From the NCBI RefSeq assembly GCF_039542905.1, contig NZ_BAABIS010000001.1, positions 6,882,001 to 6,946,000 on the forward strand: a stretch of DNA of 64,000 bases, in the 5' to 3' direction. Numbering within the stretch: position 1 is the first letter of the stretch; each line of letters starts with the position of its first letter. The DNA is from Kitasatospora terrestris (GTDB taxonomy: Bacteria; Actinomycetota; Actinomycetes; Streptomycetales; Streptomycetaceae). Below are positions 1 through 8,306 of this stretch, in pieces. A program made the translations under genes and the position numbers. The notes under the pieces were generated by a model. It did no database searches, was not told where the DNA came from, and saw only the letters and a list, made by a program, of their open reading frames with translations.

Positions 1-2
1 GG

Positions 3-713
3 CTGATGGCCGCCTCGCTGGCCGTGCCCGTCGCCATGGTCGGCGTCTTCGGGTACGTCTTCGGCAGCGCCGTCCGGGTGCCCGGCGGCGGCAACTACCG
101 GGAGTACCTGATGCCCGGTCTGTTCGCCCTGGTCGCCGTCAACGGCCTGATGCCCACCATGGTCGGGGCCGCCCGCGACGCCGGGCGCGGCGTCACCGAC
201 CGGCTGCGCTCGATGTCCGTCTCCCGGTTCGGCCTGCTGCTCGGCCAGGCGCTCGCGGACCTGCTGGTCGCCGCCGTGGTGCTGGTGCCCACCGCCGCCG
301 TCGGGCTGGCGGCCGGCTGGCGGGTGCGCGACGGCCTCGGGCCGGCGCTCGGCGCCTTCGCGCTGCTGCTGCTCTTCCGGTTCACCGTCACCTGGGTCGG
401 CACCACGCTGGGGCTCGCCGTCGGCAAGGAGGAGACGGCCGGGCAACTCGCGGTCCTGGTCTTCCCGTTCGCCATGGTCGCGAACGTCTTCGTCCCCACC
501 GGCGGGATGCCCGGCTGGCTCGCCGCCGTCGCCGACTGGAACCCGATCAGCGCCGTGGCCGCCGCCTGCCGCACGCTCTTCGGCAACCCCGTCGAACTCG
601 GCGGCGCCTGGCCGATGCAGCACCCGGTCGCCGCCACCCTCGGCTGGTGCGCCCTGCTGCTCGCGGTGTTCGTCCCGCTCGCCGTCCGCCGGTTCGCGTC
701 GGCGGGCCGCTGA
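3..713 (+). CDS. ABC-2 type (DrrB-like) drug exporter permease, 5' end cut off
   Basis: Membrane subunit of an ABC-2 exporter; such permeases pair with a separate ATPase to extrude drugs or lipids. The frame is open to the left edge, and the family usually has about 20-40 more N-terminal residues, so the true start and probably the ATPase gene lie outside the window. About five hydrophobic segments are visible. The central stretch REYLMPGLFALVAVNGLMPT and the later GGMPGWLAAVADWNPISAVA block (about residues 160-180) are typical of the DrrB/ABC2_membrane family, where a conserved P-x-W-L-x-x-x-x-x-x-N-P motif sits before the last helix. It ends with basic residues in the cytoplasm. The next gene is in the same direction 48 bases on. 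The substrate cannot be told. Confidence 0.85.
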   Translation: MMAASLAVPVAMVGVFGYVFGSAVRVPGGGNYREYLMPGLFALVAVNGLMPTMVGAARDAGRGVTDRLRSMSVSRFGLLLGQALADLLVAAVVLVPTAAVGLAAGWRVRDGLGPALGAFALLLLFRFTVTWVGTTLGLAVGKEETAGQLAVLVFPFAMVANVFVPTGGMPGWLAAVADWNPISAVAAACRTLFGNPVELGGAWPMQHPVAATLGWCALLLAVFVPLAVRRFASAGR

Positions 714-761
714 TCCTTTTTGTGCTGGACAATTCGGCTGGTGCGGCGGAGGGTTGGGGAC

Positions 762-1733
762 ATGGAGTACACCCACCTCGGCCGCACCGGCCTGACCGTG
801 TCCCGTCTCTGCCTCGGCACCATGAACTTCGGCCCGCACACCGAGCCGCACGACGCCCACCGGATCATGGATGCCGCGCTCGACCACGGCATCAACTTCT
901 TCGACACCGCCGACGTCTACGGCTGGGGCGAGAACAAGGGCCTCACCGAGACCATCATCGGCGACTGGTTCAACCGCGGCGGCGGGCGGCGGGAGAAGAC
1001 CGTGATCGCCACCAAGGTCTACGGCGAGATGGGGGAGTGGCCCAACGAGGGCAAGCTCTCCGCGCTGCACATCCGACGGGCCGTCGACGCGAGCCTGCGC
1101 CGGCTGCAGACCGACCACATCGACCTCTACCAGATGCACCACGTCGACCGGGACACCCCGTGGGACGAGATCTGGCAGGCGATGGAGGTGCTGGTCGCCC
1201 AGGGCAAGATCCTCTACGTCGGCTCCAGCAACTTCGCCGGCTGGCACCTCGCGCAGGCCCAGGAGACCGCCCGCGCCCGGAACTTCCTCGGCCTGACCAG
1301 CGAGCAGTCGTTCTACAACCTGCTGGTCCGCGACATCGAGGCCGAGGTCGTCCCGGCCGCGCAGCACTACGGGCTCGGCCTGATCCCGTGGTCGCCGCTG
1401 GCGGGCGGGCTGCTCGGCGGCGTCATCCGCAAGGAGCGCGAGGGCGTCCGGCGGGTCAACGGCTACGCCGCGGACCGGCTGGAGAAGCACCGCGACCAGC
1501 TCGCCGCGTACGAGGACCTGGCCGCCGAACTCGGCCGGGAGCCGGGCGACGTGGCCCTCGCCTGGCTGCTGACCCGGCCGGCCGTCACCGCACCGATCGT
1601 CGGCCCGCGGACGATGGACCAGCTGGACGCGGCGGTGCGGGCGCTGGACGTCGAACTGGACGCGAAGACGCTGGAGCGGCTCGACGAGATCTTCCCGGGG
1701 CGGAAGACGGCGCCCGAGGACTACGCCTGGTAG
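762..1733 (+). CDS. Aldo/keto reductase
   Basis: NAD(P)H-dependent carbonyl reductase of the AKR superfamily (TIM barrel, cytoplasmic), 323 residues, normal family length. The N-terminus YTHLGRTGLTVSRLCLGTMN is the classic AKR beginning. The catalytic tetrad is visible: Asp and Tyr in FFDTADVYG, Lys in VIATKVYG and His in LYQMHHVD. The C-terminal cofactor-binding part contains APIVGPRTMDQL. The ATG at 762 is chosen because family similarity starts there; an in-frame upstream start at 720 would add 14 unrelated residues. The substrate is unknown. It could share a transcript with the ABC permease upstream but is probably independent. Confidence 0.93.
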   Translation: MEYTHLGRTGLTVSRLCLGTMNFGPHTEPHDAHRIMDAALDHGINFFDTADVYGWGENKGLTETIIGDWFNRGGGRREKTVIATKVYGEMGEWPNEGKLSALHIRRAVDASLRRLQTDHIDLYQMHHVDRDTPWDEIWQAMEVLVAQGKILYVGSSNFAGWHLAQAQETARARNFLGLTSEQSFYNLLVRDIEAEVVPAAQHYGLGLIPWSPLAGGLLGGVIRKEREGVRRVNGYAADRLEKHRDQLAAYEDLAAELGREPGDVALAWLLTRPAVTAPIVGPRTMDQLDAAVRALDVELDAKTLERLDEIFPGRKTAPEDYAW

Positions 1734-1779
1734 AAATGATCATCAGATCGACCGGCTGAGAACGACGCGGGGGGACCGG

Positions 1780-2307
1780 ATGAAGAGGCGGAATCTGCTG
1801 CTGTTCCTGGGCGGGGCGGCGACGGCGGTCGCGGTGGCGACAGTGCCGTCCTGGGGTGAGGACGCCCCGCCGTCCGGGGCGAAGGGGCCGAAGCCGCGCA
1901 CCGCGACCGCGGAGCTCGACAGGCTCCTCCCTTCGCTCGCCCCGCTGCGCGAGGCGCAGTGGCTGATCGACTCCGACCTCGACGGCTCCCGGTCGATCCC
2001 CAGCCCCGACCACGTGGTGGTCGGGTTCCTGCGGACCCGCCCCGGGCTGTTCGCCGAGCTGAAGGGCCGGTACGCCTTCGAACCGGTCCCGAAGTTGAAC
2101 CTGGACGGCTTCACCGCGAAGCACCTGGCCCCGGTCGCGCCGGGGGAGGCGACCTGGGTGCGCAGTGAGGACTTCGATGCCTCCCTGGGCGCCCGGATGC
2201 ACGTCACCTTCGACGCCGGCAGCGACCTGGTGTACTTCGAGGCGATCAACCCGAAGCAGCCGCAGCCGTCCGGTACCCCGCAGCCGGGCGCCAGTGCGTC
2301 AGGATGA
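1780..2307 (+). CDS. Exported hypothetical protein
   Basis: 175-residue protein of no family I recognise. The N-terminus MKRRNLLLFLGGAATAVAVA is a basic n-region plus hydrophobic core, so a signal peptide or anchor is likely; no lipobox cysteine is seen. The mature part is soluble and acidic and ends in a Pro/Gln/Ser-rich tail (about residues 155-175). The stop is only 4 bases before the GTG of the following C39-like gene, so the two are probably co-transcribed and translationally linked. No function is assigned. Confidence 0.7.
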   Translation: MKRRNLLLFLGGAATAVAVATVPSWGEDAPPSGAKGPKPRTATAELDRLLPSLAPLREAQWLIDSDLDGSRSIPSPDHVVVGFLRTRPGLFAELKGRYAFEPVPKLNLDGFTAKHLAPVAPGEATWVRSEDFDASLGARMHVTFDAGSDLVYFEAINPKQPQPSGTPQPGASASG

Positions 2308-2311
2308 CCGG

Positions 2312-2935
2312 GTGAAGCCGATGACGCATCAGGTGCCCTACTACTCCCAGTGGGAGTCGCCCGAGCTCGTCCCCGACATCCTCGACGGGACGGTCCGGGC
2401 CGCCGACGACCCGCTGTGGGAGCGCTCGGGCGCGCCCAGCGAGGAGGAGTACGAATACTGGTCCTGGCGGCTGTGCGGGATGGCCTGCCTGCGGATGGCC
2501 CTCGACTACTGGTGGGGCGTGGCGCCGGCCGCCGTCCGGCTCGCCGAGGAGTCCGTGGCCGCCGGCGCGTACGTCCGCCACCCCGACGGGCGTCTGGACG
2601 GGCTGATCCACGCGCCGTTCGCCACCTACGTGCGCGAGCGGTGGGGGCTGCAGGCCGAGGCCCGGGCGCCGCTGACCGCCGCCGAGGTGCGGGCGGAGGT
2701 GACCGGCGGGCGGTTGGTGATGCTCTCGGTCCACCCGAGCATCCGCACCCTGGACCCGGCCCCGCCCCGGCAGGGCGGGCACCTGGTGCTCGCGGTCGGC
2801 GCGGGGGAGGACGAACTGCTGATCCACAACCCGTCGGGCTTCCCGGACGGGTCGCAGCAGTTCGCGGCCGTCCCGTGGGCGGACCTCGAACGGTTCTACG
2901 CCGGCCGCGGGATCGTGCTGGGCCCGCCGGACTGA
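2312..2935 (+). CDS. C39-like (papain-fold) peptidase family protein
   Basis: 207 residues. The order Cys (in WRLCGMACLRMALDYWWG, near residue 52), His (GGHLVLAVGAG) and an Asn-containing block (LLIHNPSGFPDGSQ) matches the Peptidase_C39-like fold, a cysteine peptidase fold with Cys-His-Asn/Asp. No signal peptide is visible, so it is either cytoplasmic or exported non-classically. The start is the GTG at 2312 with AGGA about seven bases before it; ATG 2321 is an alternative three codons in. Directly downstream of an exported hypothetical gene. The substrate is unknown and peptidase activity is inferred from the motif order only. Confidence 0.72.
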   Translation: MKPMTHQVPYYSQWESPELVPDILDGTVRAADDPLWERSGAPSEEEYEYWSWRLCGMACLRMALDYWWGVAPAAVRLAEESVAAGAYVRHPDGRLDGLIHAPFATYVRERWGLQAEARAPLTAAEVRAEVTGGRLVMLSVHPSIRTLDPAPPRQGGHLVLAVGAGEDELLIHNPSGFPDGSQQFAAVPWADLERFYAGRGIVLGPPD

Positions 2936-3001
2936 AACCGCGGGGCCCGCGCGGATCGTCCTCCCCGGTGAAGGATCCGGCGCTGCCGAGGGAGGCAGAC
3001 G

Positions 3002-3598
3002 ATGAGACGGCTACTGGTGGTTTCGATGGCGCTCGCCGTGACGGGCGCGGGTGCGGTGGCGGCTCCGGCGGCGTTCTCCGCGCCCGCCCCGGCCGCGGCC
3101 GCCGCGACGGTCAGCTGCCCGGTCGGGTGGGGCAGCCTGCCCGAGGACCGGACGGGCGACCCGCTGCAGCCGCTCACCGGGGTGCGCACCGGGAGGCACG
3201 ACTGCTACGACCGGATCGTGCTGGACGTGCCCGGCAGCTCGGCGGCGCGGCCCGTCGGCTACCACGTGCGGTACGTGCCGGCGCTGGTGCAGGACGGGTC
3301 GGGGGCCATCGTGCCGGTCGCCGGCGGCGCGATCCTGGAGATCGTGGCCGAGGCGCCCGCGTACGACCCGGCGACCGGCGCGGTGACGTACCCGGCGCTG
3401 GCCGGGCAGCCGCTTCCGGGGGTCGACCTGACGGGGTACCGGACGCTGCGCGACGCCAAGTTCGGCGGCAGTTTCGAGGGCCGGACGCAGCTCGGGATCG
3501 GCGTCCGGGCGCGGCTGCCGTTCCGGGTGTTCCCGTTGGACGGGCGGCTGGTGGTCGACGTGGCGCACAGCTGGACCGCGACCGCTGCTGCGGGCTGA
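3002..3598 (+). CDS. Secreted AMIN-like domain protein
   Basis: 198 residues with a clear Sec signal peptide (MRRLLVVSMALAVTGAGAVA followed by an Ala-rich cleavage region near residue 30). The mature part has two cysteines (CPVGW and HDCYDRIVLDV) and ends in PLDGRLVVDVAHSW. The pattern C-YDR-VxD followed by a terminal RLVVDVAH resembles the AMIN-like domain of actinobacterial secreted or lipoproteins, which is related to cell-wall-targeting AMIN modules. A binding role in the envelope is inferred. Followed by about 300 bases of repetitive non-coding DNA. Confidence 0.7.
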   Translation: MRRLLVVSMALAVTGAGAVAAPAAFSAPAPAAAAATVSCPVGWGSLPEDRTGDPLQPLTGVRTGRHDCYDRIVLDVPGSSAARPVGYHVRYVPALVQDGSGAIVPVAGGAILEIVAEAPAYDPATGAVTYPALAGQPLPGVDLTGYRTLRDAKFGGSFEGRTQLGIGVRARLPFRVFPLDGRLVVDVAHSWTATAAAG

Positions 3599-3637
3599 GC
3601 GGGCCGACGCTGCGCGGGCTGAACCGGCTGAGCGGGT

Positions 3638-3782
3638 GGGCCGAGTGGCGGACGCCGGGCGGTCGGGTAGCCGGGTGGTCGGGTAGCCCGGTGGTCGTGT
3701 AGTCGGGTAGCCGGGCGGTCGGGCCGTGTGGCCGACGCCGGGTGGTCGGGGGTCGGTGGCCGGGCCGTGTGGCCGACGCCGG
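3638..3782. repeat. Degenerate GC-rich direct repeats in the 3.6-3.9 kb intergenic region
   Basis: The 298-base gap between the AMIN-like gene and the convergent SCO6745-like gene contains no convincing gene. It holds three copies of a roughly 21-base element of the type GGGCCGTGTGGCCGACGCCG (about 3638-3659, 3721-3741, 3762-3782). Between the first and second are repeated GGTCGGGTAGCCGG-like blocks (3660-3720). Several arms are mutually complementary (GGCC/GGCC, CGGGTAGCCCG), so transcripts from either side could fold and terminate here. Confidence 0.6.
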
Positions 3783-3896
3783 ACGGGGCGGACGGGTCGA
3801 ATGGCCGGACGGGCCAGGCGGGTCGGGCGGTCCGGCGGTCGGACGGGGACTGTCGGGCCGGGCCTGCCGGGCCGGGGCTTCGGCGGGGCCGGGGGC

Positions 3897-4745
3897 TCAG
3901 CCGGGCAGGCCGATCGGGTTCTGCGCGGGGAGGGCCGCGCGGCAGGCGGTCGCGATCGGGCCGAGCGCGGCGGCCAGCTCGTCGAGTTCGGCGCGGTGGA
4001 AGCCGGACCAGACCCGGGCGGCGGCGAGGTCGGTGGCGGCCTCCAGCGCGCCGTGGCGGGCCCGGCCCGCCGGGCTCGCGGATCCGTCCGCCCCCAGCCA
4101 GCCGCGCTCGGCGAGGCGGCCGGCGGCGGCGTCCCACTCCTCGTCGGTCCAGCCGCGGTGCGGCTGCAGGGTCTCGCGACGGGTGTCGAGCGCGCAGCGC
4201 AGGACCAGCGCCTCGCACCCGTCCAGCCCCTCGGCGACCAGGGCCGCCACGTGGCCGTCGCCGCGGTGCTCGCGCAGGACCGTGGTGGCCTGCCAGAGCC
4301 GGGCCAGCGGCGGCTCGGGGCGGGGGAGGGCGGCGTTGGCCGCGGCCAGCACCCGGCCCGAGCAGTCGAGCCCGGCGACGGCACGCTCCAGCAGGCCGAC
4401 GGCGCGGTCGACCGGGCCGGGCCCGACGGGTTCGAGCAGGCGCGCCAGGGCGGCGGTGGCGCCCTCGACCCGGGCGGCGAGCGCTCGTTCCGGGGTGGCG
4501 CGGGTCCAGATCTCGGGCAGGGCGCGCTCGACCATCCGCGGGGCGAAGTTGAAGAAGGCGGCGACCACCGGCGCGGCGTCCACCGGCCCGAGCGGGGCGG
4601 CCCGGCCGCCGAAGTAGCCGCGCCAGTATCCGCGCAGGCCCGCCTCCTCGTACGCGGCCCGGCCCTCGGGGGCGAAGTAGGTGACGGCGTGCACGGGTTC
4701 GAACAGCCACCACAGCGAGCGGGCGGGGTGGGCCGGTTCGGCCAT
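3897..4745 (-). CDS. SCO6745-family (SalK-like) helix-turn-helix protein
   Basis: 282-residue cytoplasmic protein. The N-terminal signature LWWLFEPVHAVTYFAPEGR, the middle block YWRGYFGGRAAPLGPVDAAP and a C-terminal winged-helix-like region (WTDEEWDAAAGRLAERGWLG) match the abundant actinobacterial SCO6745-type proteins, which are often annotated as SalK or MarR-like. The function of the family is not established. The start is the ATG at 4743-4745; the frame stays open upstream over the divergent rpe gene but that part is antisense. It shares a 73-base divergent promoter region with rpe. Confidence 0.68.
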   Translation of the reverse strand: MAEPAHPARSLWWLFEPVHAVTYFAPEGRAAYEEAGLRGYWRGYFGGRAAPLGPVDAAPVVAAFFNFAPRMVERALPEIWTRATPERALAARVEGATAALARLLEPVGPGPVDRAVGLLERAVAGLDCSGRVLAAANAALPRPEPPLARLWQATTVLREHRGDGHVAALVAEGLDGCEALVLRCALDTRRETLQPHRGWTDEEWDAAAGRLAERGWLGADGSASPAGRARHGALEAATDLAAARVWSGFHRAELDELAAALGPIATACRAALPAQNPIGLPG

Positions 4746-4818
4746 CGGCGTCCTTCCGGGGATGATGGACCGGGGCAGCCGCTCCAGCCGCCGCACCGAT
4801 TCGTGAAGGTACCCGCAC

Positions 4819-5502
4819 ATGGCGCAGATCAATCCCAGCATCCTGTCCGCCGACTTCGCCCGCCTCGCGCAGGAGGCGGAGCGGGTCCACGGCGCGGACT
4901 GGCTCCACGTGGACGTCATGGACAACCACTTCGTCCCCAACCTGACGCTGGGCGTGCCGATCGTCGAGTCGCTGGCGCGGGCCACCGACATCCCGCTCGA
5001 CTGCCACCTGATGATCGAGCAGCCGGACCGCTGGGCGCCGCAGTACGTGGAGGCCGGCGCCGGCTCGGTGACCTTCCACGTCGAGGCGGCGGCCGCCCCG
5101 GTCCGCCTGGCCCGGGAGATCCGTGCCAAGGGCGCGCGGGCGTCGATGGCGCTCCGGCCGGCCACCCCGATCGAGCCGTACGAGGACCTGCTCCCCGAGC
5201 TCGACATGGTGCTGATCATGACCGTGGAGCCGGGCTTCGGCGGACAGGCCTTCCTGGACATCATGCTGCCCAAGATCCGCCGCACCCGGGAACTGATCTC
5301 CAAGCACGGCCTGGAACTGTGGCTGCAGGTCGACGGCGGCGTCGCGCCCGCGACCATCGAGCGCTGCGCCGAGGCCGGCGCGGACGTCTTCGTGGCCGGC
5401 TCGGCGGTGTACGGCGCGGCCGACCCGGCCGAGGCGGTACGGGCGCTGCGCGCGCAGGCCGACGCGGCGACCGCGGCGGCGCCCTGGGCCTGCGCGCACT
5501 GA
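4819..5502 (+). CDS. rpe: Ribulose-phosphate 3-epimerase
   Basis: Interconverts ribulose 5-phosphate and xylulose 5-phosphate in the pentose phosphate pathway (cytoplasmic TIM barrel, metal dependent). 227 residues, normal length. All landmarks are present: NPSILSADF at the N-terminus, WLHVDVMDNHFVPNLTLG (metal His and Asp), DCHLMIEQPD, LIMTVEPGFGGQ and LQVDGGV (second catalytic Asp) followed by the phosphate-binding ADVFVAGSAVY loop. The start ATG directly precedes the conserved NPSILSAD. Divergent from the SCO6745-like gene. Confidence 0.97.
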   Translation: MAQINPSILSADFARLAQEAERVHGADWLHVDVMDNHFVPNLTLGVPIVESLARATDIPLDCHLMIEQPDRWAPQYVEAGAGSVTFHVEAAAAPVRLAREIRAKGARASMALRPATPIEPYEDLLPELDMVLIMTVEPGFGGQAFLDIMLPKIRRTRELISKHGLELWLQVDGGVAPATIERCAEAGADVFVAGSAVYGAADPAEAVRALRAQADAATAAAPWACAH

Positions 5503-5541
5503 GACCGCAACCGGCCGGACGGCGACGGCGTCTGACGGTCC

Positions 5542-6498
5542 GTGACACGCAATGATCACCGAGACGTGAGCCGGGCACCTCGAACCGCCGACCCGGAGGC
5601 GGATGCCGTCGTGCAGCCGGAGCGCGGGGCGGTGGAGCGCGGGGCGGTGGAGCCGGTGCGGGTCGGTCGGCGGCGGCTGCTGGGTGCGCTGGCGGTCGCC
5701 GGGATCGGCGCCGTCGCGGTCGGCGGGGCGGTGGTCGAGGACGTGCTGCCCGGCGGGCCCCGGCTGCGGCGGCTGCTCGGGATGACCGGCCCGGACGGGG
5801 CGGTGCCTGCGGTCGACGCGGGTGCGGTGCGCACCGAGCGGGTCCGCTCCGCGGCGCGCGGCCGGGAGGTCGGGCTGGTGACGATCGACCCGGCCGGTCC
5901 GGTCCGCCCCGACCTACCGGTCTGTCTGGCCCTGCACGGGCGCGGCGGGAGCGCGCGGGCGCTGCTCGACCTGGGCCTGCCGCAGTTCCTCGCCGCGGTC
6001 GGCGCGCCGATGCGGATCGTCGCGGTCGACGGCGGCGACGCCACCTACTGGCACGCGCGCACCCCGGGCGACGACCCGATGGCGATGCTGACCGGTGAGC
6101 TCCCCGGCTGGCTGCGGCAGCGCGGCCTGCCCGCGCCGACCCGGGCGCTCGGCATCTCGATGGGCGGCTCGGGCGCGTTGCGGTACGCGCGGGCGCGCGG
6201 CGGGCTGGACGCGGTCGCGCTGCTCAGCCCGGCGCTCTTCCGCAGCTGGGGCGACGCGCGCACGGTGGACGGCTTCCGGGACGAGGCGGACTGGCGCGAA
6301 CACGAGCCGCTGCTGCACCCGGACGCCACGCCCGTACGCCGCCTCGGGGTGTGGTGCGGCACCGAGGACCCGTTCTGCCCGGCGGCCCGCACGCTCACCG
6401 GCCGCGCCGCCGAGGCCCGCTTCCCGCGCGGCGCCCACACCGACGGCTTCTGGCGCCGCGTCCTGCCCGAGGCGATCGGCTTCCTCGGCACCGTCTGA
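5542..6498 (+). CDS. Exported alpha/beta hydrolase (putative esterase)
   Basis: 318 residues. After a hydrophilic N-terminus comes VGRRRLLGALAVAGIGAVAV (about residues 42-62), a twin-arginine-like signal or uncleaved anchor. The catalytic domain shows an oxyanion-region block LALHGRGGS, a nucleophile elbow GISMGGSGALRYAR (G-I-S-M-G) and a late His in GAHTDGFWRRVLPEAIGFL, the layout of the esterase D-like alpha/beta hydrolases. The GTG at 5542 is chosen as start; the GTG at 5566 is possible. Only 39 bases after rpe, so possibly co-transcribed. The substrate is unknown. Confidence 0.82.
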   Translation: MTRNDHRDVSRAPRTADPEADAVVQPERGAVERGAVEPVRVGRRRLLGALAVAGIGAVAVGGAVVEDVLPGGPRLRRLLGMTGPDGAVPAVDAGAVRTERVRSAARGREVGLVTIDPAGPVRPDLPVCLALHGRGGSARALLDLGLPQFLAAVGAPMRIVAVDGGDATYWHARTPGDDPMAMLTGELPGWLRQRGLPAPTRALGISMGGSGALRYARARGGLDAVALLSPALFRSWGDARTVDGFRDEADWREHEPLLHPDATPVRRLGVWCGTEDPFCPAARTLTGRAAEARFPRGAHTDGFWRRVLPEAIGFLGTV

Positions 6499-6589
6499 CC
6501 CGCCGGGCGGAGCCCGGCCGCCGCGAGGTCCGTGGCCGCCCGGCGGTTCTCGGCCGGTGACGGCGGTGGGGGCGCGTACGGTGGCGGGC

Positions 6590-7549
6590 ATGAGCAACCT
6601 GGACACCAAGCCCGCGGAGGACGTGTGCGGCCGGGAGGCGCCGGACGGTCCGGTCAGGGAGCTGCTGACCGGCCGGACGGTCCCGCTCGGCGGGTCGACG
6701 CAGGTCCGCAGGCTGTTGCCGAACCTCGGGCGGCGGATGGTCGGCGCGTGGTGCTTCGTCGACCACTACGGCCCGGACGACATCGCCGACGAGCCGGGCA
6801 TGCAGGTCCCGCCGCACCCGCACATGGGCCTGCAGACGGTCAGCTGGCTGCACGAGGGCTCGGTTCTGCACCGCGACAGCCTGGGCAGTCTGCAGACGGT
6901 GCGCCCGCGCGAGCTGGGCCTGATGACGTCCGGCCGGGCGATCGCGCACTCCGAGGAGTCCCCGCGCGACCACGCGCCCCTGCTGCACGGCGCCCAGCTC
7001 TGGGTGGCCCTGCCGGACGCGCACCGGCACACCGCGCCCGCCTTCGAGCACCACCCGGACCTGCCGGAGGTCACCGCGGACGGCCTCACCGCCCGGCTGA
7101 TCCTCGGCACCCTGGACGGCGCCGTCTCGCCGGGAACCACCTTCACCCCGCTGGTCGGCGCCGACCTGACGCTGCGCGAGGGCGCCTCGCACCGGCTGCC
7201 GCTGGAGCCCGGTTTCGAGTACGCGGTGCTGGCGATGGCCGGCAGCGTGGAGGTGGACGGGGTGCGGGTCGAGCCGGGCTCGATGCTCTACCTCGGGTGC
7301 GGGCGGCGGGAGGTGCCGCTGCTGGCGCACACCGACGGTTCGGTGCTGCTGCTCGGCGGGGAGCCGTTCGAGGAGCGGCTGGTGATGTGGTGGAACTTCA
7401 TCGGCCGCAGCCACGAGGAGATCGCCCAGGCCCGCGAGGAGTGGAACGCGGGCATGACGTTCGGCGAGGTCCGCGGCTACGACGGTGCCCGGCTGCGCGC
7501 GCCCGAGCTGCCGCCGGGCCCGCTGAAGTCCCGGGGCCGGGTGCGCTGA
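6590..7549 (+). CDS. Pirin family cupin protein
   Basis: 319 residues with the two-cupin pirin layout. The N-terminal cupin carries the metal ligands: two His in PPHPHMGLQTVSWL, a third His and a Glu in SGRAIAHSEESP. RRMVGAWCFVDHYGP is diagnostic for pirins. Some pirins are quercetinases, others transcriptional co-regulators; the sequence does not decide which. The C-terminal cupin (residues about 190-280) and the tail WWNFIGRSHEEIAQAREEW are typical of bacterial pirins. The ATG at 6590 is chosen at the start of family similarity. Convergent with the DUF7144-like gene. Confidence 0.92.
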   Translation: MSNLDTKPAEDVCGREAPDGPVRELLTGRTVPLGGSTQVRRLLPNLGRRMVGAWCFVDHYGPDDIADEPGMQVPPHPHMGLQTVSWLHEGSVLHRDSLGSLQTVRPRELGLMTSGRAIAHSEESPRDHAPLLHGAQLWVALPDAHRHTAPAFEHHPDLPEVTADGLTARLILGTLDGAVSPGTTFTPLVGADLTLREGASHRLPLEPGFEYAVLAMAGSVEVDGVRVEPGSMLYLGCGRREVPLLAHTDGSVLLLGGEPFEERLVMWWNFIGRSHEEIAQAREEWNAGMTFGEVRGYDGARLRAPELPPGPLKSRGRVR

Positions 7550-7565
7550 GGCCCGGCGGTGCCGG

Positions 7566-7955
7566 TCAGCGCGGGTCGGGTGCGGTGAGGACGGCCCAGA
7601 GCGCGACCACGTCGATCGCGATGATCAGGAGCGACCAGACGGGGTAGCTCGGCAGGAAGACGAACTGGACGAAGAGGTCGGCGCACAGCACCGCCGTCGG
7701 GAACCAGCGGCTGGGCAGGTCGCCGGTGAGCAGCCGGATGCCGGCCAGTCCCTGGGCGATCGCCAGGGCGAGCACCGTCCAGCCCAGGCTGTGCAGGTCG
7801 CCGAAGACGTAGCGGTCGGTGCCGGTGAGGACCTTCGAGTCGGTCAGCGCCGCCATCGCGTCCAGGCCGTTGAACAGGGCCAGCAGGACCAGCGCGACGC
7901 CCGCGAAGGGCAGCAGGTTCCGGCGCGGCGCCGCCGGGGGCGGGGGTGCGGCCAT
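7566..7955 (-). CDS. Four-helix membrane protein, DUF7144-like (copy 1)
   Basis: 129 residues with about four transmembrane helices (around residues 14-32, 52-70, 80-100, 105-123). Features include ALFNGLDAMAAL after helix 1, DLHSLGWTVLALAIAQGLAGI and a final PSYPVWSLLIIAIDVVALWA. The same pattern (LNALDG, LRAWGWVLLALAFVQL, PAYPLWAVIVIALDVVAVYAL) is found in the gene at 11776, so the two are paralogues flanking the LAL regulator. Function unknown. Confidence 0.78.
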   Translation of the reverse strand: MAAPPPPAAPRRNLLPFAGVALVLLALFNGLDAMAALTDSKVLTGTDRYVFGDLHSLGWTVLALAIAQGLAGIRLLTGDLPSRWFPTAVLCADLFVQFVFLPSYPVWSLLIIAIDVVALWAVLTAPDPR

Positions 7956-8100
7956 GGACGGGCTCCCTTCCGGAGGAGGACCGTGCTCCCCGCCAGGCTA
8001 CGGGCCGGCGGGCGGGCGCCGGATCACCTGTCGCGGGTGATGCCGGGGCCCCGGCGGGGCCGGAGGCTGGAGGTCCGCCGAGGCGAAGGGAGCCGGCCCC

Positions 8101-8301
8101 ATGCGCTACGAGATCCGCGTGTCCGGCGTCCTCCGGGAGGAGACCCGCAGGGAGGGCTTCCCCGAGTTGGAGAGCGTGACCGTTCCCGGCCAGACGATGC
8201 TGTTCGGCGACGTGGTCGACGAGGCGCACCTGTACGGGCTGCTGAGGCGCTTCCAGGTGCTCGGGCTGACGGTGACCGAGCTGCGCAGGCTGCCGGAGTG
8301 A
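8101..8301 (+). CDS. Small hypothetical protein
   Basis: 66-residue soluble protein (MRYEIRVSGVLREETRREGF at the N-terminus, ending in VLGLTVTELRRLPE). GAAGGGAG lies shortly before the ATG and codon bias is normal for this genome, so I take it as real. Similar small proteins often accompany anti-sigma or regulator genes in actinomycetes, but I do not recognise a family. It ends 5 bases before the stop of the convergent LAL regulator gene. Confidence 0.6.
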   Translation: MRYEIRVSGVLREETRREGFPELESVTVPGQTMLFGDVVDEAHLYGLLRRFQVLGLTVTELRRLPE

Positions 8302-8306
8302 GCGGC

